Shown: positions 45,670-57,205 of the stretch, in pieces
Position numbering within the stretch: position 1 is the stretch's first letter
Layout of the letters: every line of letters begins with the position of its first letter
Assembly: GCA_023512835.1 (NCBI GenBank)
Contig: CM042088.1
Coordinates: 13,446,078-13,510,077, forward strand
Length of the DNA: 64,000 nt
Origin: Taxillus chinensis
Lineage: Eukaryota > Streptophyta > Magnoliopsida > Santalales > Loranthaceae
Reading direction: 5' to 3'
Made by a program: the position numbers and the translations under genes
Notes under the pieces: generated by a model
What the model saw: the letters and a program-made list of their open reading frames with translations, nothing else
Database searches by the model: none
Told to the model about the DNA's origin: nothing

Positions 45670-47130
45670 ATGGCAGGTCCAAGCTCATCAATGGTTGACG
45701 TTCTATACAACATCATCTCAAGGTTTATCATCGATTGGGAAGCAGTCAGCGACGCAAAGGTCAGCTGGCTGGGCAAGTTCAGAAATCGCCTCGATTAATC
45801 TGAGATTGCATCTGTCTGTTCGGGGATGCAAGACATGCTAGTAGAAGACATCTCAGAATTTTATGAGACCTTGGCAGTCGCTAGAGGCGACATTGTGGGA
45901 ACAGTACAAGGAGTGAAGATTCAAGTCTCAGCCGAAACACTTTGCAATGCATTACCACTCCCTAAAGGTAACTTTGATCCCTTACCTAGTCTCTCCAGAG
46001 AAGAATGTAAGTCATTTCTAGGGTCTTCTGATCCCGGAAAAGAAAGGACGGGGAGCCCTGAAGCTTGGGTTCTCCGGTCAGGCACTGGCAACTCTTATAG
46101 TCATCGGACAGTGCCTGATGTGCAAGAAGATAGCTCATGACTCTGCAAGTCATGAGCAGATGAAGATCATGTGTAGTATACTACAGGACAGAAAGATTGA
46201 CTAGGGAGCTCAGATATTCAACATGATCAAGTCTAAGAAGGATCACTTTGGTCTGGTGCTGACCAAAGTTTTGAGGTACCTTCATCCTGATGTTTTCAAC
46301 CACCGACCTGCGGTACCCCTGCCGGACAAATATATATTTAAGAGCTTCTACGAAGACGGCCGACTAGAGATCAAGCCACTTAAGAAGACCGGGTTGAGTT
46401 CGAGGAGTCTTGCAGAAGATACTGCCAGTTCAGTGAGAGCCCCAGCCCGTGTTCCAAGGCCACCGGCACCTGTTCCGCAGACTTCTCGGGGTTCCTCTGC
46501 GTCCGCTGCAACGGCACATATAGCTGAAGTGGTGGAGAACATTGCCAGAACTCATCTCCCCACTGATTCTACACCTGAGGATGCCCCTCCTGCCGAGCTG
46601 TCCAAGGATACTGTAGCAGTTAGAGAGCCTGCAGATGGAGGGCAGACACCAGCACAGGAAACCCCAGAGGGTAGGGGTACGACACCTGTTCTGTTAAGCT
46701 CTCTCGGGGAGTCTGAGCTTGAAGAGTTTTATGTTGTATATGCAAAGGCACATATGACCCCCGAAGCACTGAGGAAGGCTTGGATAGCCTTCAGAAAGCA
46801 GATGGTGGACAGAGACCATCTGATTAGCTGGTTGGTTGAACAGGGTCTAGTGAGGAAAGACCCAGTGGAAGCTGTGTCTATTGCTACCCCATCTCCCATC
46901 ATGGCTGAAACCCCTGCCACATCTACTCCTCATGATGCTGAGATGGTGCCAAATGCTGTGGAAGAGGAAGCAGAAGAAGAAGAAACCCTTGCTGTTGTAG
47001 CCAGTGACTCCGATGCAGGAGCAGCTCCACAGGTCCATGTGCGTGTGGAAAGTTCTGAGATGGCTACACCACCTGCACCATTAATTCATCAAGTGGCCAT
47101 CAAGTGGCTACACCACCTGCACGTATGTAT
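45670..47130 (+). pseudogene. S2 ORF3, truncated
   Basis: Starts MAGPSSSMVDVLYNIISRFI at ATG 45670. A TAA near 45797 is followed in frame by MQDMLVEDISEFYETLAVAR, VQGVKIQVSAETLCNALPLPKGNF. After a frameshift near 46100-46220 come KKDHFGLVLTKVLRYLHPDVF, LPDKYIFKSFYEDGRLE and a Pro/Ala/Glu-rich tail. The blocks match S1 ORF3 in order (VDW..VSD, EDI-EFY, L-x-x-AL-LP-x-G, HLHPD-x-F), so the two are homologous. The 3' end is cut near 47130 by an inverted LTR fragment, so whether a Ulp1-like domain followed cannot be seen. No membrane segment is evident. Confidence 0.65.
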
Positions 47131-47336
47131 TGGTGACTTGGTTATTTACCAAGTGTTTGACGACACTCACTCTTGTCCGGATCAGGATTATGTATCCTGT
47201 CCTTAGCTTTGCTCTCACGAGTGTATCTCCGGATTAATAACATATCTTCTGCAATGATCAAAGAAACACAAAAGATCTCAAATCAAATTACATAGGGCTT
47301 TATCAGCATTATCCAAATTCTGGGCTTGATCCAACA
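47130..47336 (-). mobile_element. Inverted fragment of an S1-family LTR (first about 207 bp)
   Basis: The reverse strand from 47336 reads TGTTGGATCAAGCCCAGAAT, then GGATAATGCTGATAAAGCCC, matching the S1 LTR start at 5246. It ends near 47130, where ORF3 sequence is partly duplicated (GTGGCTACACCACCTGCAC). The true TG terminus is kept at 47336. Confidence 0.8.
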
Positions 47337-48651
47337 GATTTATATGAGTTTTGATATGTGTTTCTGTGATCTGGGGTTGTTTAACTACATATTCCATTAG
47401 GGTTGAGAAGTCGACCATGGAAATCTGGATTTAGATCTAGATTTCTGGAAATCTGCAATTATGTGCGTATTTCTATTGCTATTGTGCAATTTAGAGTCGT
47501 TCAGGATGCGTCTTGAGGTAGATATTGTAGTCTGTTGCGTAAAACGTGTGTTTGGGAGCATCTGGGGGCTGCTGGGTTGATTCCATATTAAGAACAAGCA
47601 AAAACGACGATGAATAGTACCCTGGGCGAACTATTGGGTTGAAAGGACGAAGACTCGAAGATTTGCGTTGAAGATTTTGGGTCGTTGGGTCATAGGGTCG
47701 AAGATTCATAGTCGTAGGGTCGAAGATCCGAAGATCCGTAGTCGTAGGGTCGAAGATCTGTAGATCTGTAGTCATTGGGTCGAAGATCTGTAGATCCGTA
47801 GTCGTAGGGTCGAAGATCCGTAGACTCGTAGTCGTAGGGTCGAAGATTCGTAGTCGAAGATTGAAGGTCGATGGTCGCAGGTTGCGGCTTTGAGTCTTTG
47901 TGGCCGAAATTCCGCAGCTACGAGTCGCAGTCCTGAAGCTACGAGTTACAGTCCTGAAGCTACGAGTCAGGCAATTCTGCAGCTTCGAGCCAGTGTAACT
48001 GCGCTAGACTGGACCATTTACATTGTAAACCATTATGCCTCTCCACATTTAATGTAAATAGCGAAATACCCCCCATTTAGATTCAAAGAAAAATACTAGA
48101 AAATTAAATTCCTACTCCTTCAAAATGTGAAAACTGGGATTTAGTGTAAAATCTCAGAAAAATCCAGTTTTTCATAGAGGTGAATTTTTGGAAAGTGGGG
48201 TTAGACATCTCAGAAAAATCCCCAAAAATCAAATTATCTTTAGTTATGATACAGGAACCCAATGCCGGGACTTTTTATTTCAAGAAAACAACTCCTATGG
48301 GTATCTCCTTCCTTGTCAAGGAATGATGATCGATTTGTGAAGACTGGCTTCAGTTATAAAGGGAGTATGGTGAACCTTAATGCCATATTGGTGTTGGTAT
48401 ATTTGTTTGAGGAATTGGGGCTTGGATTTTATGACTTGTTCGTTCTCACCGTGAAGCACAGATGATGCTATGTGGTTGACGGGGCAGGCATATACGCCGA
48501 TGGAAGGCCTGTGTGCCACGGTGGCCAGACATATTGCATTGTGGCCATGGCAGGCATATGCGCCAATGGCAGGCCTGTGTGGCACTGTGTCCGGGCATAT
48601 AGCGCTATGGTAGGGCTGAGTGCCCTGAGCTGGAATCCTGTTGAGGATCAT
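47337..48651. other. Unassigned DNA with local tandem repeats
   Basis: No gene is supported. An imperfect array of about 30-bp units (GTCGTAGGGTCGAAGATC, CGTAG) covers 47640-47850. A second imperfect repeat of about 60 bp (GGCAGGCATATACGCCGATG and GGCAGGCATATGCGCCAATG) covers 48480-48610. The repeats resemble the CTACGAGTC-rich style of the S2/S3 LTRs, but no terminus is visible. Confidence 0.5.
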
Positions 48652-50671
48652 TGTAGGTCCCAAAGTGAGTCTAGAGGGGGGGGGGGGTGAATAGACTTTC
48701 TTCGCCTGTGGAAGCTAGACTGTTGGCTGGTTTTGGATTTATCTATGGATGACTACGTGGAAGTATTGATGGAGAAGACGACAGTAGTAATGTGAGTGAT
48801 GTGAGACTTAATTAACTATCAGACAAATCTGAGATGGGAGTAAATGTTCTTTGCTGAATAGATCACAGATATGATAGGAATGCTCAGAGATAGTTTTGAT
48901 TGTGGGAAACAACACGGAGAAGAGACTCAAAGATCGTGTTGGATCTTGGATAAACAAGAAAGTATTATTGATCGAGAAGTTTGATCAGGATCTTAGTTTA
49001 ATGCGGCGCACAGCACTTCCAAGTTTGTTCTCTCTCTCAGAGTCTCTATCTCTTGCGTTGAACTCTTGCTTGAATTCTGCAAAAGATATATCTTAATGTA
49101 TTTCAGAATCCTTTTATTGTATTCTGTGTATTCCACGCTTTCAGAGAAAGTGGCTAACTCCCATTTTTGTTGTTAAGTGTGAGAGAGAGATATATTTTAA
49201 GTTTAGATTGCTGTGCGCCTAGTTGTCCATCCGACAGACTGACTTCCCGCCACTGGATATGTGGGATATCAGGGGATGGGTTGATCTGCTCCGATTTGCA
49301 GATCTGTTGCCCATGTTGCGCAGTTGCATGCCCATACTTGCGCAGTCGATCTTGGCCATTCATCCGTTGATAGTGGTTGATTGCAATTAATGCGGCATTA
49401 ATTGCACTCCAGCTGCTCTGGATGGCGCAGGTTTACTGTACAAACCCTAGCTGAAGATATCGCTAAGTGAATATGCTTAAGGTTGTAAGTATGCTTTGAA
49501 GGTGAGTGCCTCGTAGGTTTGGTGACTCGAAGGTTTCAGTCAGAGCTCATTAAAGTTGCGGAAGTTTGCTTTAGGCTTTACAGTGTTGATATCTGCGAGT
49601 CTACGACTCACACATCTTCGAGTCTTCGAGGCTAGAGTTCGAGTTAGATTAAGTCTTTTGCGTCACGCTATTAACTGTGAGTCTACGACTCTACAAGTCT
49701 ACGACTTTCCTAATGGCTCTTAGAGAGACTTCTTCGTAGTGTGCCTAATCTATCCGTTGTTACAGATGCGAGTCTATGACCCTAGCTCTGCGGATCTACG
49801 ACCCTCAGGTTTCTTAGTTTATTTTACGTGACTAAGAGGCTCTTCGACTCTGCGAGTCTTCAACTTTGAAAATCTTCGACTCTACGAGTCTTAGACTTTA
49901 CATTTCTTCCTTGGCCTTTCGCAGTTGTTTATGCTCTGAGATTATTCTACGAGTCTTCGACTCTACGGCTACAACCCTTCAGCTGCAACTCTCTGCCTTC
50001 AAGATCTTCGAGTCTGTGATATGTCTGACAAGTTGATTAACATACCTGTATCCCTTGAGTCTACAACTCTACGACTTTCGAGTTACAGATTCATTTAAGT
50101 TAGTCAGTCTTGTTGGCTTCGACTCTTCGACCTTCGACCTACGAGTCTGCGAGTCTCATTTTCTTAACAGGGTTTTAAGGCTGCGACTCTACGGACCTTG
50201 AATCTACGAGTCTGCGAGTCCCGTTTTCTTAACAAGGTTTTAAGGCTGCGACTCTATGACCCTTGAGTCTACGAGTCTAGCGGTAGATTAAATTCTGTTA
50301 AGTGACATGAGTGCTCTAGGAACTCTACAGTTCTATAGGTTTTGAGTCTTCGAATTATTTAAGTTCAGTTATTGTTCTTTTATTCTTCGACTCTACGAGT
50401 CTTTGAATTGAATCGTAGCTTACAGTAACGCTCCCTTTTTCATACTGCGACTCTACGACTTTCAACTCGGGATCTACGAGTCGTAATGTGTTCTGTCACA
50501 AATATGCTTCAAGTCTCCAGACCGTACGAGTGTATGAGCCTCTCGCCAATATGTCCTGTGACAGTTTTACTTCTGCGAATTACGACTCTCCGATCCTACG
50601 ACCTTCGGATCTTCGAATCTCCAGACTTAGACTATATTTTGGCAGCTTCATCAAATCCTATATTTCCAACA
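48652..50671 (-). mobile_element. S3 3' LTR, complete (S2 family)
   Basis: 2,020 bp. Reverse strand begins TGTTGGAAATATAGG at 50671 and ends TTTGGGACCTACA at 48652, with a polypurine tract abutting at 50672. U3 is packed with CGACTC/CTACGAGTC-type strings (49600-50640). It is the best intact copy of the LTR that remains in pieces in S2. Confidence 0.85.
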
Positions 50672-50683
50672 ATCTCCCCCTAT
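50672..50683 (-). other. S3 polypurine tract
   Basis: Reverse strand AATAGGGGGAGAT directly precedes the LTR start. A further GGGGGAG (plus-strand CTCCCCC) lies at about 50866-50872, inside the ORF3 end. Confidence 0.85.
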
Positions 50684-50792
50684 TTAATGTAAGCTGACAA
50701 TGGGTGAAAAACATGAAATCTGAGACTCCGAGTTTGATGGGCAATTTTAGGTTAACAGAGAATATCTTTGCATATGAAAAATTTGGAGGAGA

Positions 50793-51550
50793 TCAAAATG
50801 ACAAAAATGCACACTCCTCTCCCCCGTAGGCATGAAGCTGCATAGTTGCCTCCTGTCGAAGATAACTCCCCCTACGACCTTGCTCCCCATGTAGTAATCG
50901 ACACAAGTCAGGGCCGGTGAAGAATGCTTCGTAGCCAGAAGTCCGTACGGTGGTATCTCCAGCAACATAGCTATTGAAAGCTGCAAGTTCAGCTGAGCTG
51001 GCTCCTGTAGTCACAGTGCGCGGTGGTACCATCGGTTGGTCGGTGGTAGTAGCGGCTGGTTTAGTGGGGGAAGCAGGCATGGTATACTCAGCCGTACTTG
51101 GATGGGTAGTTGAGGGACCAGGCTGACTAGAGGATGATGGTTGGCTGGGAGCAACTGGATGCTTCTTCATGCGTGTTCCAATGGGCATATCATCATCATT
51201 ATCAGAATCTGTAATGACAGTGGTTCTGTGAACACGCTTTCGCCCACGGGAGTAAGTGGCTGTAGGTGGAGGTGGTGAATAACTTGGAGTAGGCTCTGCT
51301 GTCTGTGTAGGATCTACAGGTTCAGGTGTAGGCCGGTTTCATGGCTGTGGGTGTGGGTTTTTGACAGTGAGAGCTATCTCCCCACTGGCAAGATGATGAC
51401 ATTTTGAGAGAATGGCCCCCAAAGTTGTACTGAGACCTTAGTATTGTCTTTGGTAAGCACCTTTTATGTCTTCACAGTGTTCCTCCAGATGTCTGAACCC
51501 GTCGAAGTTTACACGTGTGAGAGATGTCATCTCTTGTTGCACCTTGTCCA
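50793..51550 (-). pseudogene. S3 ORF3, C-terminal part
   Basis: Reverse-strand frame ending at 50793, about 110 bp before the polypurine tract, which is where ORF3 ends in Sireviruses. 50793-51188 is Pro/Ser/Thr-rich (SQPSSSSQPGPSTTHPS) with a short basic end (RRGSYLRQEATMQLH). Upstream to 51550 an acidic/basic patch (TDSDNDDDMPIG) and more Pro-rich sequence are visible. There is no Ulp1-like motif, unlike S1. The N-terminal part lies beyond D, outside this window. Confidence 0.5.
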
Positions 51551-53345
51551 TGTAATGACCCGTATTTTGGGATGTGAGGAGTTAATCACAGTTTTACCGT
51601 TTTGGGTGGAAATTGTTGGGTTTTAGGGAGTTTTCTTTCCACACACTTTGGCTAAATCATCTTGTATGTTGATGAGCAAGCAAGAGGCAAAGTTTGAGCC
51701 CAATAGGGAGTGCACGTGAGAATGCACGTGAGAAGGGCTTTTCACGTGCAGTGAGATTTTTGCATGAGAGCCTTGCTGATGTTGTTCCAAGGCTTGTGGT
51801 GAAATTCTAGAGCATTTGGAGGTGCCCGTGAGAAGGGTCTTTCTCACGTGTAGCCTCCATTACCCTTGTTTTGTTGTTCTGATCCTCTTTTCCTAAAGGA
51901 CCATGGTGAAATTATGAGTGCTTTGTCCAGTGTGTTTGCAAAAAGGTTGTAGTCTGTCATCAAAATTACGTCGTTTTGATGCTAGGATTCATTTAATCAA
52001 AACTACGTCGTTTTGATGCTGGGATTCATTTAATCAAAACTATGTCGTTTTGGGGTTTGAGTTGTCTATATAAAGAGGTGAAGACTCCTTGTTCTAGGGT
52101 TAGGGTTTTCTTCAGCCACTGCAACCGTCGTAGAGGGAGAGAAAGCTAGAGAGAGGGAAGGAAGGAGAGCTGCTGGTTATTGTCGAAGTGTCTTGCGTGG
52201 GGAGGACGGCGTCTAGCGCGGGAGCAAGGAGGATCTTCTTTAAGGTAGGGGTTCTCTCTTTCCTGGTTTGTTCCGGGGTTAGGCCCTGTGGATATTTTGT
52301 AAAGTTTCCATTATTATTGCTATAATACTTATATGTAAATTCATATAGGTGTGCTCTCCTATATGAATGTTGGCCTTCAATGGCATTTTGGTGTGATTCT
52401 GATGTTGGGTGGGCAGTGTATGTTAAATGTTCGATAAAATGCCTGTGTGAATATGTCTGTGTGAATATGCCCAGTATGTGTTTGATAATATGCCAGTAAG
52501 GCTAGAATTGTGAGTTGGTAAAGGTGTGCATGCTAAGTGTTTGTTTTTATGCCTGAGTGGCTGAGTTTGTACATTTATAAATGTGTGCCTACTAAGTGTT
52601 TGGTTTTATGCCTGAAAGGCTATGTGTACTGTGTTTTGTGAAACCCGGTGGCTGTGGAAGCCCGGGACTATTTTGTGAAACCCGGTGGCTGTGGAAGCCC
52701 GGGACTGTTTTGTGAAACCTGGTGGCTGTGGAAGCCCAGGACTGTTTTGTGAAACTCGGAGGCTGTGGAAGCCCGGGACTATTTTGTGAAACCCGGTGGC
52801 TGTGGAAGCCCGGGACTGTTCATATGCTAGCCTGTGTGGCTATTTGAAATATTTGTTCTTACTGATGGCTTACTATTATATTTGTTGAAAAAAATGTATC
52901 ACGACACTGCACTTGTACACACGGCATGTAGATGTTAGGAGCATGTGATGGGTTGGGGAGACACGGTCCCTACTGAGTTGTGGTTGCTCACTCCTCCTAC
53001 TGTGATGTGTTTTCTTTCAGGAACCTACAGGCGTTAGGTGGAATCCCGAGGTGGAAGACTGTATTTGCTTTATCGTTTCTTTTTTATTACGTTATTTTAT
53101 GGAAATTGGTGTAACCCCTGTGGGGAGATATTGTAAAAGGATTTGGAATGTAATAAAGACATGTGTGGTTGTGAACATTTATTTTGGGTTGAAGATTAAT
53201 AAAGATATTTAATTTACATCTTTGTGACTATCAGTAGTGAATGTATACATTGACCTGCATGAATATTTGTTTTGTACATCCACCCCTGCCCACCGGGTTG
53301 GATATAGGGGAGTCATGAACCAGTTTCCTTGGGTTGGAAACTGAG
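51551..53345 (+). mobile_element. Gypsy D 5' LTR
   Basis: Starts TGTAATGACCCG at 51551 inside S3 ORF3. U3 has the CGTGAGAA/TTCTCACG palindrome (51827-51848), three ACGT-core dyads, TATATAA at 52067-52073, a CTAGGGTTAGGGTTTT telo-box, and candidate intron 52245-53020. The last bases and the primer site are damaged: GGGTTGGAAA runs into CTGAGCATGTATGGTCTAG instead of the usual end plus TGGTATCAGAGC, a loss of roughly 25 bp. The 3' partner lies beyond the window. Confidence 0.85.
52634..52818 (+). repeat. Five 37-bp tandem repeats in the D LTR
   Basis: Unit TTTTGTGAAACCCGGTGGCT plus GTGGAAGCCCGGGACTR, five copies with few changes. It lies within the candidate intron. Confidence 0.9.
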
Positions 53346-53648
53346 CATGTATGGTCTAGTTGGCCTAGGGTAGTGGGTGGATCTGGTTATCTTGAGTCCT
53401 TTGGAGGGGCCTGGAGGGACGTTCCTGATCAACACGGTCCTCTTGGAGCCTCTAAGGTGTACTTGGGGTAGTCCAGACCTGAGGTAGGATTTGCATGCAT
53501 TGACATTAGGGCACTAGTTGCATTGGTCGTTGTGTGTGAAAGTGTGGATAACTGTTAAAATTGTAATTGTGATAAAAGAAAAATGTGAATAATGTGATAA
53601 GGTGTGAACTGTGCAACTCTGATTTTTCTTGAAGTACCTTGAGCATGA
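53346..53648 (+). other. D leader, left part
   Basis: Leader sequence as in A and C (CTTGAGTCCTTTGGAGGGGCC, CCAGACCTGAGGTAGGATT). It stops at CCTTGAGCATGA where element C is inserted and continues at 63122. Confidence 0.85.
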
Positions 53649-55360
53649 TGTAAGGACCCGTACCTTGAGTTAGTCAGTTCTGCCTCCTGAGTAGAGTTTT
53701 TCTAGATTTTGACCTAGTAAATGGACTCCAATGAATTCACGTGCAAAAGGAAAGATGCTTAGAATGGTGTCCTCTATCTACCACAGAAGTTTCAGGCCAA
53801 ATGGACATGTATGTGAGGTGCACGTGATATGGGTCCAATTCACGTGCAAGTGTAATTGTCTTCTAAATGATGCAAGGAGGCTAGGGGTGAAGTTTGAGAG
53901 CATTTGGAGTCCATATGGAGGTGCACGTGAATTGGGGAATTCACGTGCAAATTGGCGTGCAGGCTTATTTTTGTATGGTTCCCTTGGTTTTGACATTCTA
54001 AGGAACTTTCTCCAAAGGACCATGTTGAAATTCTGAGTATTTTGGCCTATATGGGTGCGGAAAGGTGCTAACTTGTGTAATCAAAACTACGTCGTTTTGA
54101 TGCTGGGATTCACTTAATCAAAACTACGTCGTTTTGATGTTGTGTTGTCTATATAAGGAGGAGAAGCCCTCTGTTTTAGGGTTAGGGTTTGTTGCTCCAC
54201 CAGCCGTCGCAGAGAGAGAGAGAGAGGGAGGAGAGCTCCTGGTTGCCGCCGGGCGTCTTGCGTGGGTGGTCGGTGACTCGTGGGTGGACGGCGTTCGACG
54301 TGGGATCGGGACTTTCTTTGTGTTGTTGCGTTTTACTTGAGGTAGGGATTTTGTTCTTCCTAAATCCTCCTCTGTCCTAGGGTCCTAGGGCAGAATATTA
54401 TATTATTTATATGTAAATAATAAGTGTTATAAGTTATTCATATAGGTGTGACCTCCTATATGAATGTTGGCCTTCAATGGCGATTTTGGTGTTTCTGGTG
54501 TTTGTGTGATGCATGAAACGTGTTTGATAAAATGCCTGTACGACATGCCTGCTACATGTTTGATGAAATGCCTGTGTGAACTTAGCCGTGTGTATATGCC
54601 CATTAAGTGTTTGGTAATATGTCCGTGTGATTGGACTTGTGGTTTAGTGTATGTATGTATCTTGGATGTTTGCTCTATGGCCTAAATGGGTTTGTGCGCT
54701 TGTGAACGGGTGCTCACCAAGTGTTTGGTTGTATGCTTGAGTGACCATGTGTGTTGTGTGCTTGACTGTGGTACTTGGCCTGAAGAGGCGGTTAAATCAC
54801 TTGGCCTGAAGAGGCGGTTAAATCACTTGGCCTGAAGAGGCGGTTAAATCACTTGTGGTTAAAGTGTTAGCCTGTGTGGCAGTGGAGGATTGCAAATTGT
54901 TGATGTGGTTGTTATTATGTTTGTTGAAATTATTGTAACACAACACTGCACTTGTACACATGGCATGTAGATGCTAGGAACATGGGATGGGTTGGGGAGA
55001 CATGATCCCTACTGAGCTGTGGTTGCTCACCCCTCCTACTGTGTTTGCTTTTTTTCTAGGGACTTACAGGCGTTAGGTGGATACACCAAGGTGGAAGACC
55101 TTTTTTACCTTACTGTTTATGTTATTTTTATGGGAACTGATGTAACCCCAATGGGGATGGATTAAAAAGAGAACTTTGTAATAAAGACTGACTTTGTTAT
55201 TCGTTTGTGGACAGCTTTGATGGACTTTATTTTTCTTGAATGTGTTGTGAAAGTTTTAAAATGTTAAATTCTTGATTTGTATCCTTACCCCTTTGCCCTC
55301 CGTGTGGGTAAAGGGAAGTCACGTACCGGTTTCCTCGGGTTGGAAATCCGGGGCGTGACA
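53649..55360 (+). mobile_element. Gypsy C 5' LTR
   Basis: 1,712 bp, TGTAAGGACCCG...GGGGCGTGACA. Target duplication CATGA at 53644-53648 and 63122-63126. Contains the perfect palindrome 53922-53949, ACGT-core dyads at 54080-54101 and 54117-54138, TATATAA at 54150-54156, TTAGGGTTAGGGTTT at about 54176-54190, candidate intron 54342-55059 and AATAAAG near 55190. By eye it differs from the 3' LTR at roughly 25-30 places plus one 19-bp indel, so the insertion is fairly recent. Confidence 0.93.
54774..54851 (+). repeat. Three 26-bp tandem repeats in the C LTR
   Basis: Unit TTGGCCTGAAGAGGCGGTTA plus AATCAC, three near-identical copies. The same units lie in the 3' LTR at about 62536-62613, and related ones in F. 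Confidence 0.9.
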
Positions 55361-55363
55361 ATA

Positions 55364-55375
55364 TGGTATCAGAGC
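55364..55375 (+). other. C primer binding site
   Basis: TGGTATCAGAGC, a perfect initiator-Met tRNA complement three bases after the LTR. Confidence 0.93.
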
Positions 55376-55792
55376 ATGGTCTAGTTGGCCTAGGGTAGTG
55401 GGTGGACTTGGTTATCTTGAGTCCTTTGGAGGAGCCTGGAGGGACATGCCTGATCAACATGGTCCTCTTTGAGCCTCCAAGGTGTACTTAGGGTAGTCCA
55501 GTCTTGTGGTAGGATTTGCATGCATTGGCATTAGGGCACTAGTTACATATGTTGTCATGTGTGAAGGATGTGCATAACATGATTATGTGTGAACTGTGCA
55601 ACTCTGAATATTCTTGGAATGCCTTGGGTATGACTACAATGTGGACTGTCTTGTGTGCAATATTGATTGATGCAATGGTTACAATGTGTGTAATGCCATG
55701 TACGGCTTGACTTGATAATGGGGTAGAGGTAGTCAACTTGTTAGTAGTCAAACGCATTCTGACGTTTGTGCATCTTACTTCATGTAGTAAGA

Positions 55793-57165
55793 ATGCCACC
55801 GAGGAGAGTGACACGTGCGTCCGGGGCGATGGGCGTTGAGTCATCTGCCCATGAGGGTCCGGGAGCGGGACCATCCGTTGGAGGGCATGCGTTGTTACCG
55901 GCACGGCTACAAGAAGGCATCCGGTTGGAGGTACGAGAGCTACGGGAGGGACTCCGGCAGGACGTTCGGTAGGAGGTGCGCCGTGAGATGGCGGCACACG
56001 GCAGTGGTGCCACCACCACCACCACCGGTGGGAGAGCCGCCTGGTGAGCGTGAGAGTTCGCTGGGTGGTGTACCAACCCGTGCAGAGGATGATGTGGTGA
56101 CACGGTTCCGAAAGGAACAACCTCCGCGATTTAAGGGGGGGGGGAGATCCTGTGGTAGCTGAGCAGTGGTTGAGGCAGATTGAGCATGTGTTCTCCTTTC
56201 TCCTGCCCCTGGGAGGAGGATAAGGTGCGACCGGCAATTCGGCACTGGAGGGGGACGCTTTGGAGTGGTGGACGAGTGTTGCGGGGAGCCGTGCAGTGCA
56301 ACTCATGTTTTGGGAGGAGTTCTTGCAACTCTTCCAAGATGAGTTCTTCCCGGAATCAGTGAGATGGCAGAAGAGGGAAGAATTTGGCAGCCTGAAGCAA
56401 GGATCAAAGACGGTACCTGAGTATGAGCGGGAGTTCCGGAGATTGAGTAGGTTTGCTCCTGAGACTGTGGTAAGGGAGGACCTGAAGGCCCACAAGTTCA
56501 CCTTGGGTCTCAAGCCAGCCCTTAGGGAGAGGGTGGCGATTCTACGCTTGAGGACCTATCCTGAGGCCGTGGAGACGGCCCGTATAGCTGAGAGAGAGCT
56601 GGATGGTGGGAGGCAGGCCCATCAGGGTCGCCAGTTGCAGAGTGGGCCTGATCGAGATGTAGGGTCCAAGAGGCTCAAGACGGAGGAGAGGGATAGCAGT
56701 TCTTTTCACAGTCGGGGGCAGACATCTGCGAACCCTGGGAGGTTCACCTTTGGCGGCGGAAGACCGGGTGGTCCATCTGGGAGTCTACCGAGCAGATGCC
56801 ACTGCTGTGGAGAGCAGGGTCACTTCAAAGGGGAGTGCCCCAAGAAGGACCGGCGATGCAACAACCGTGGACGAGAGGGTCATTTGCGCCGGGTTTGCAG
56901 GGAGTGGCAACGGGGGGAACAGGGGGCGCGGCGTCCCGGCGTGAGGAGTGATGCTAGCTTCCGTGCACCAGGAGAGACCAGCTCGTCGGTGGCGAGCCCG
57001 GCCAGCCGGAGATCTAGTCGGACCCGACCCCAGGGGAGGCCGGAGCGGCAGCAGACCGAGGCTAGAGGCAACCTTAGCGGGAAGCGTCCAGTGAGTGAGC
57101 CGACCAGGTGGCACGGGCCAAGGGAGGGTGTTTGCGCTGGAGGCGACATACCAGGAGGAGGCTGA
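55793..57165 (+). pseudogene. C gag
   Basis: MPPRRVTRASGAM from ATG 55793, stop TAG 55970-55972. After further shifts the capsid-like domain and nucleocapsid run in one 301-residue frame (56260-57165): EEFLQLFQDEFFPESVRWQK, LKQGSKTVPEYEREFRRLSR, LKPALRERVAILRLRTYPEA, then knuckles CHCCGEQGHFKGEC (intact) and CNNRGREGHLRRVC (second Cys to Arg), and a basic Arg/Pro/Ser-rich tail. Single-base indels near 56145 and 56232 separate the parts. It is the best-kept gypsy gag here. Confidence 0.9.
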
Positions 57166-57205
57166 GCTACCACCCCCACCACTGAGGGTGGAGCAGGACC
57201 ATCGG

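Noticed and set aside
54176..54190. Telomeric repeat inside the gypsy LTR
   Set aside because: Only about two TTAGGG units are present at the expected transcription start, which fits a telo-box motif rather than telomeric DNA.
55539..56513. Long reverse-strand open frame of 324 codons, and similar ones at 16266-16865 and 63147-63650
   Set aside because: They are antisense to the gypsy gag start in A, C and D; their recurrence follows from gag base composition, and they have no domain of their own.
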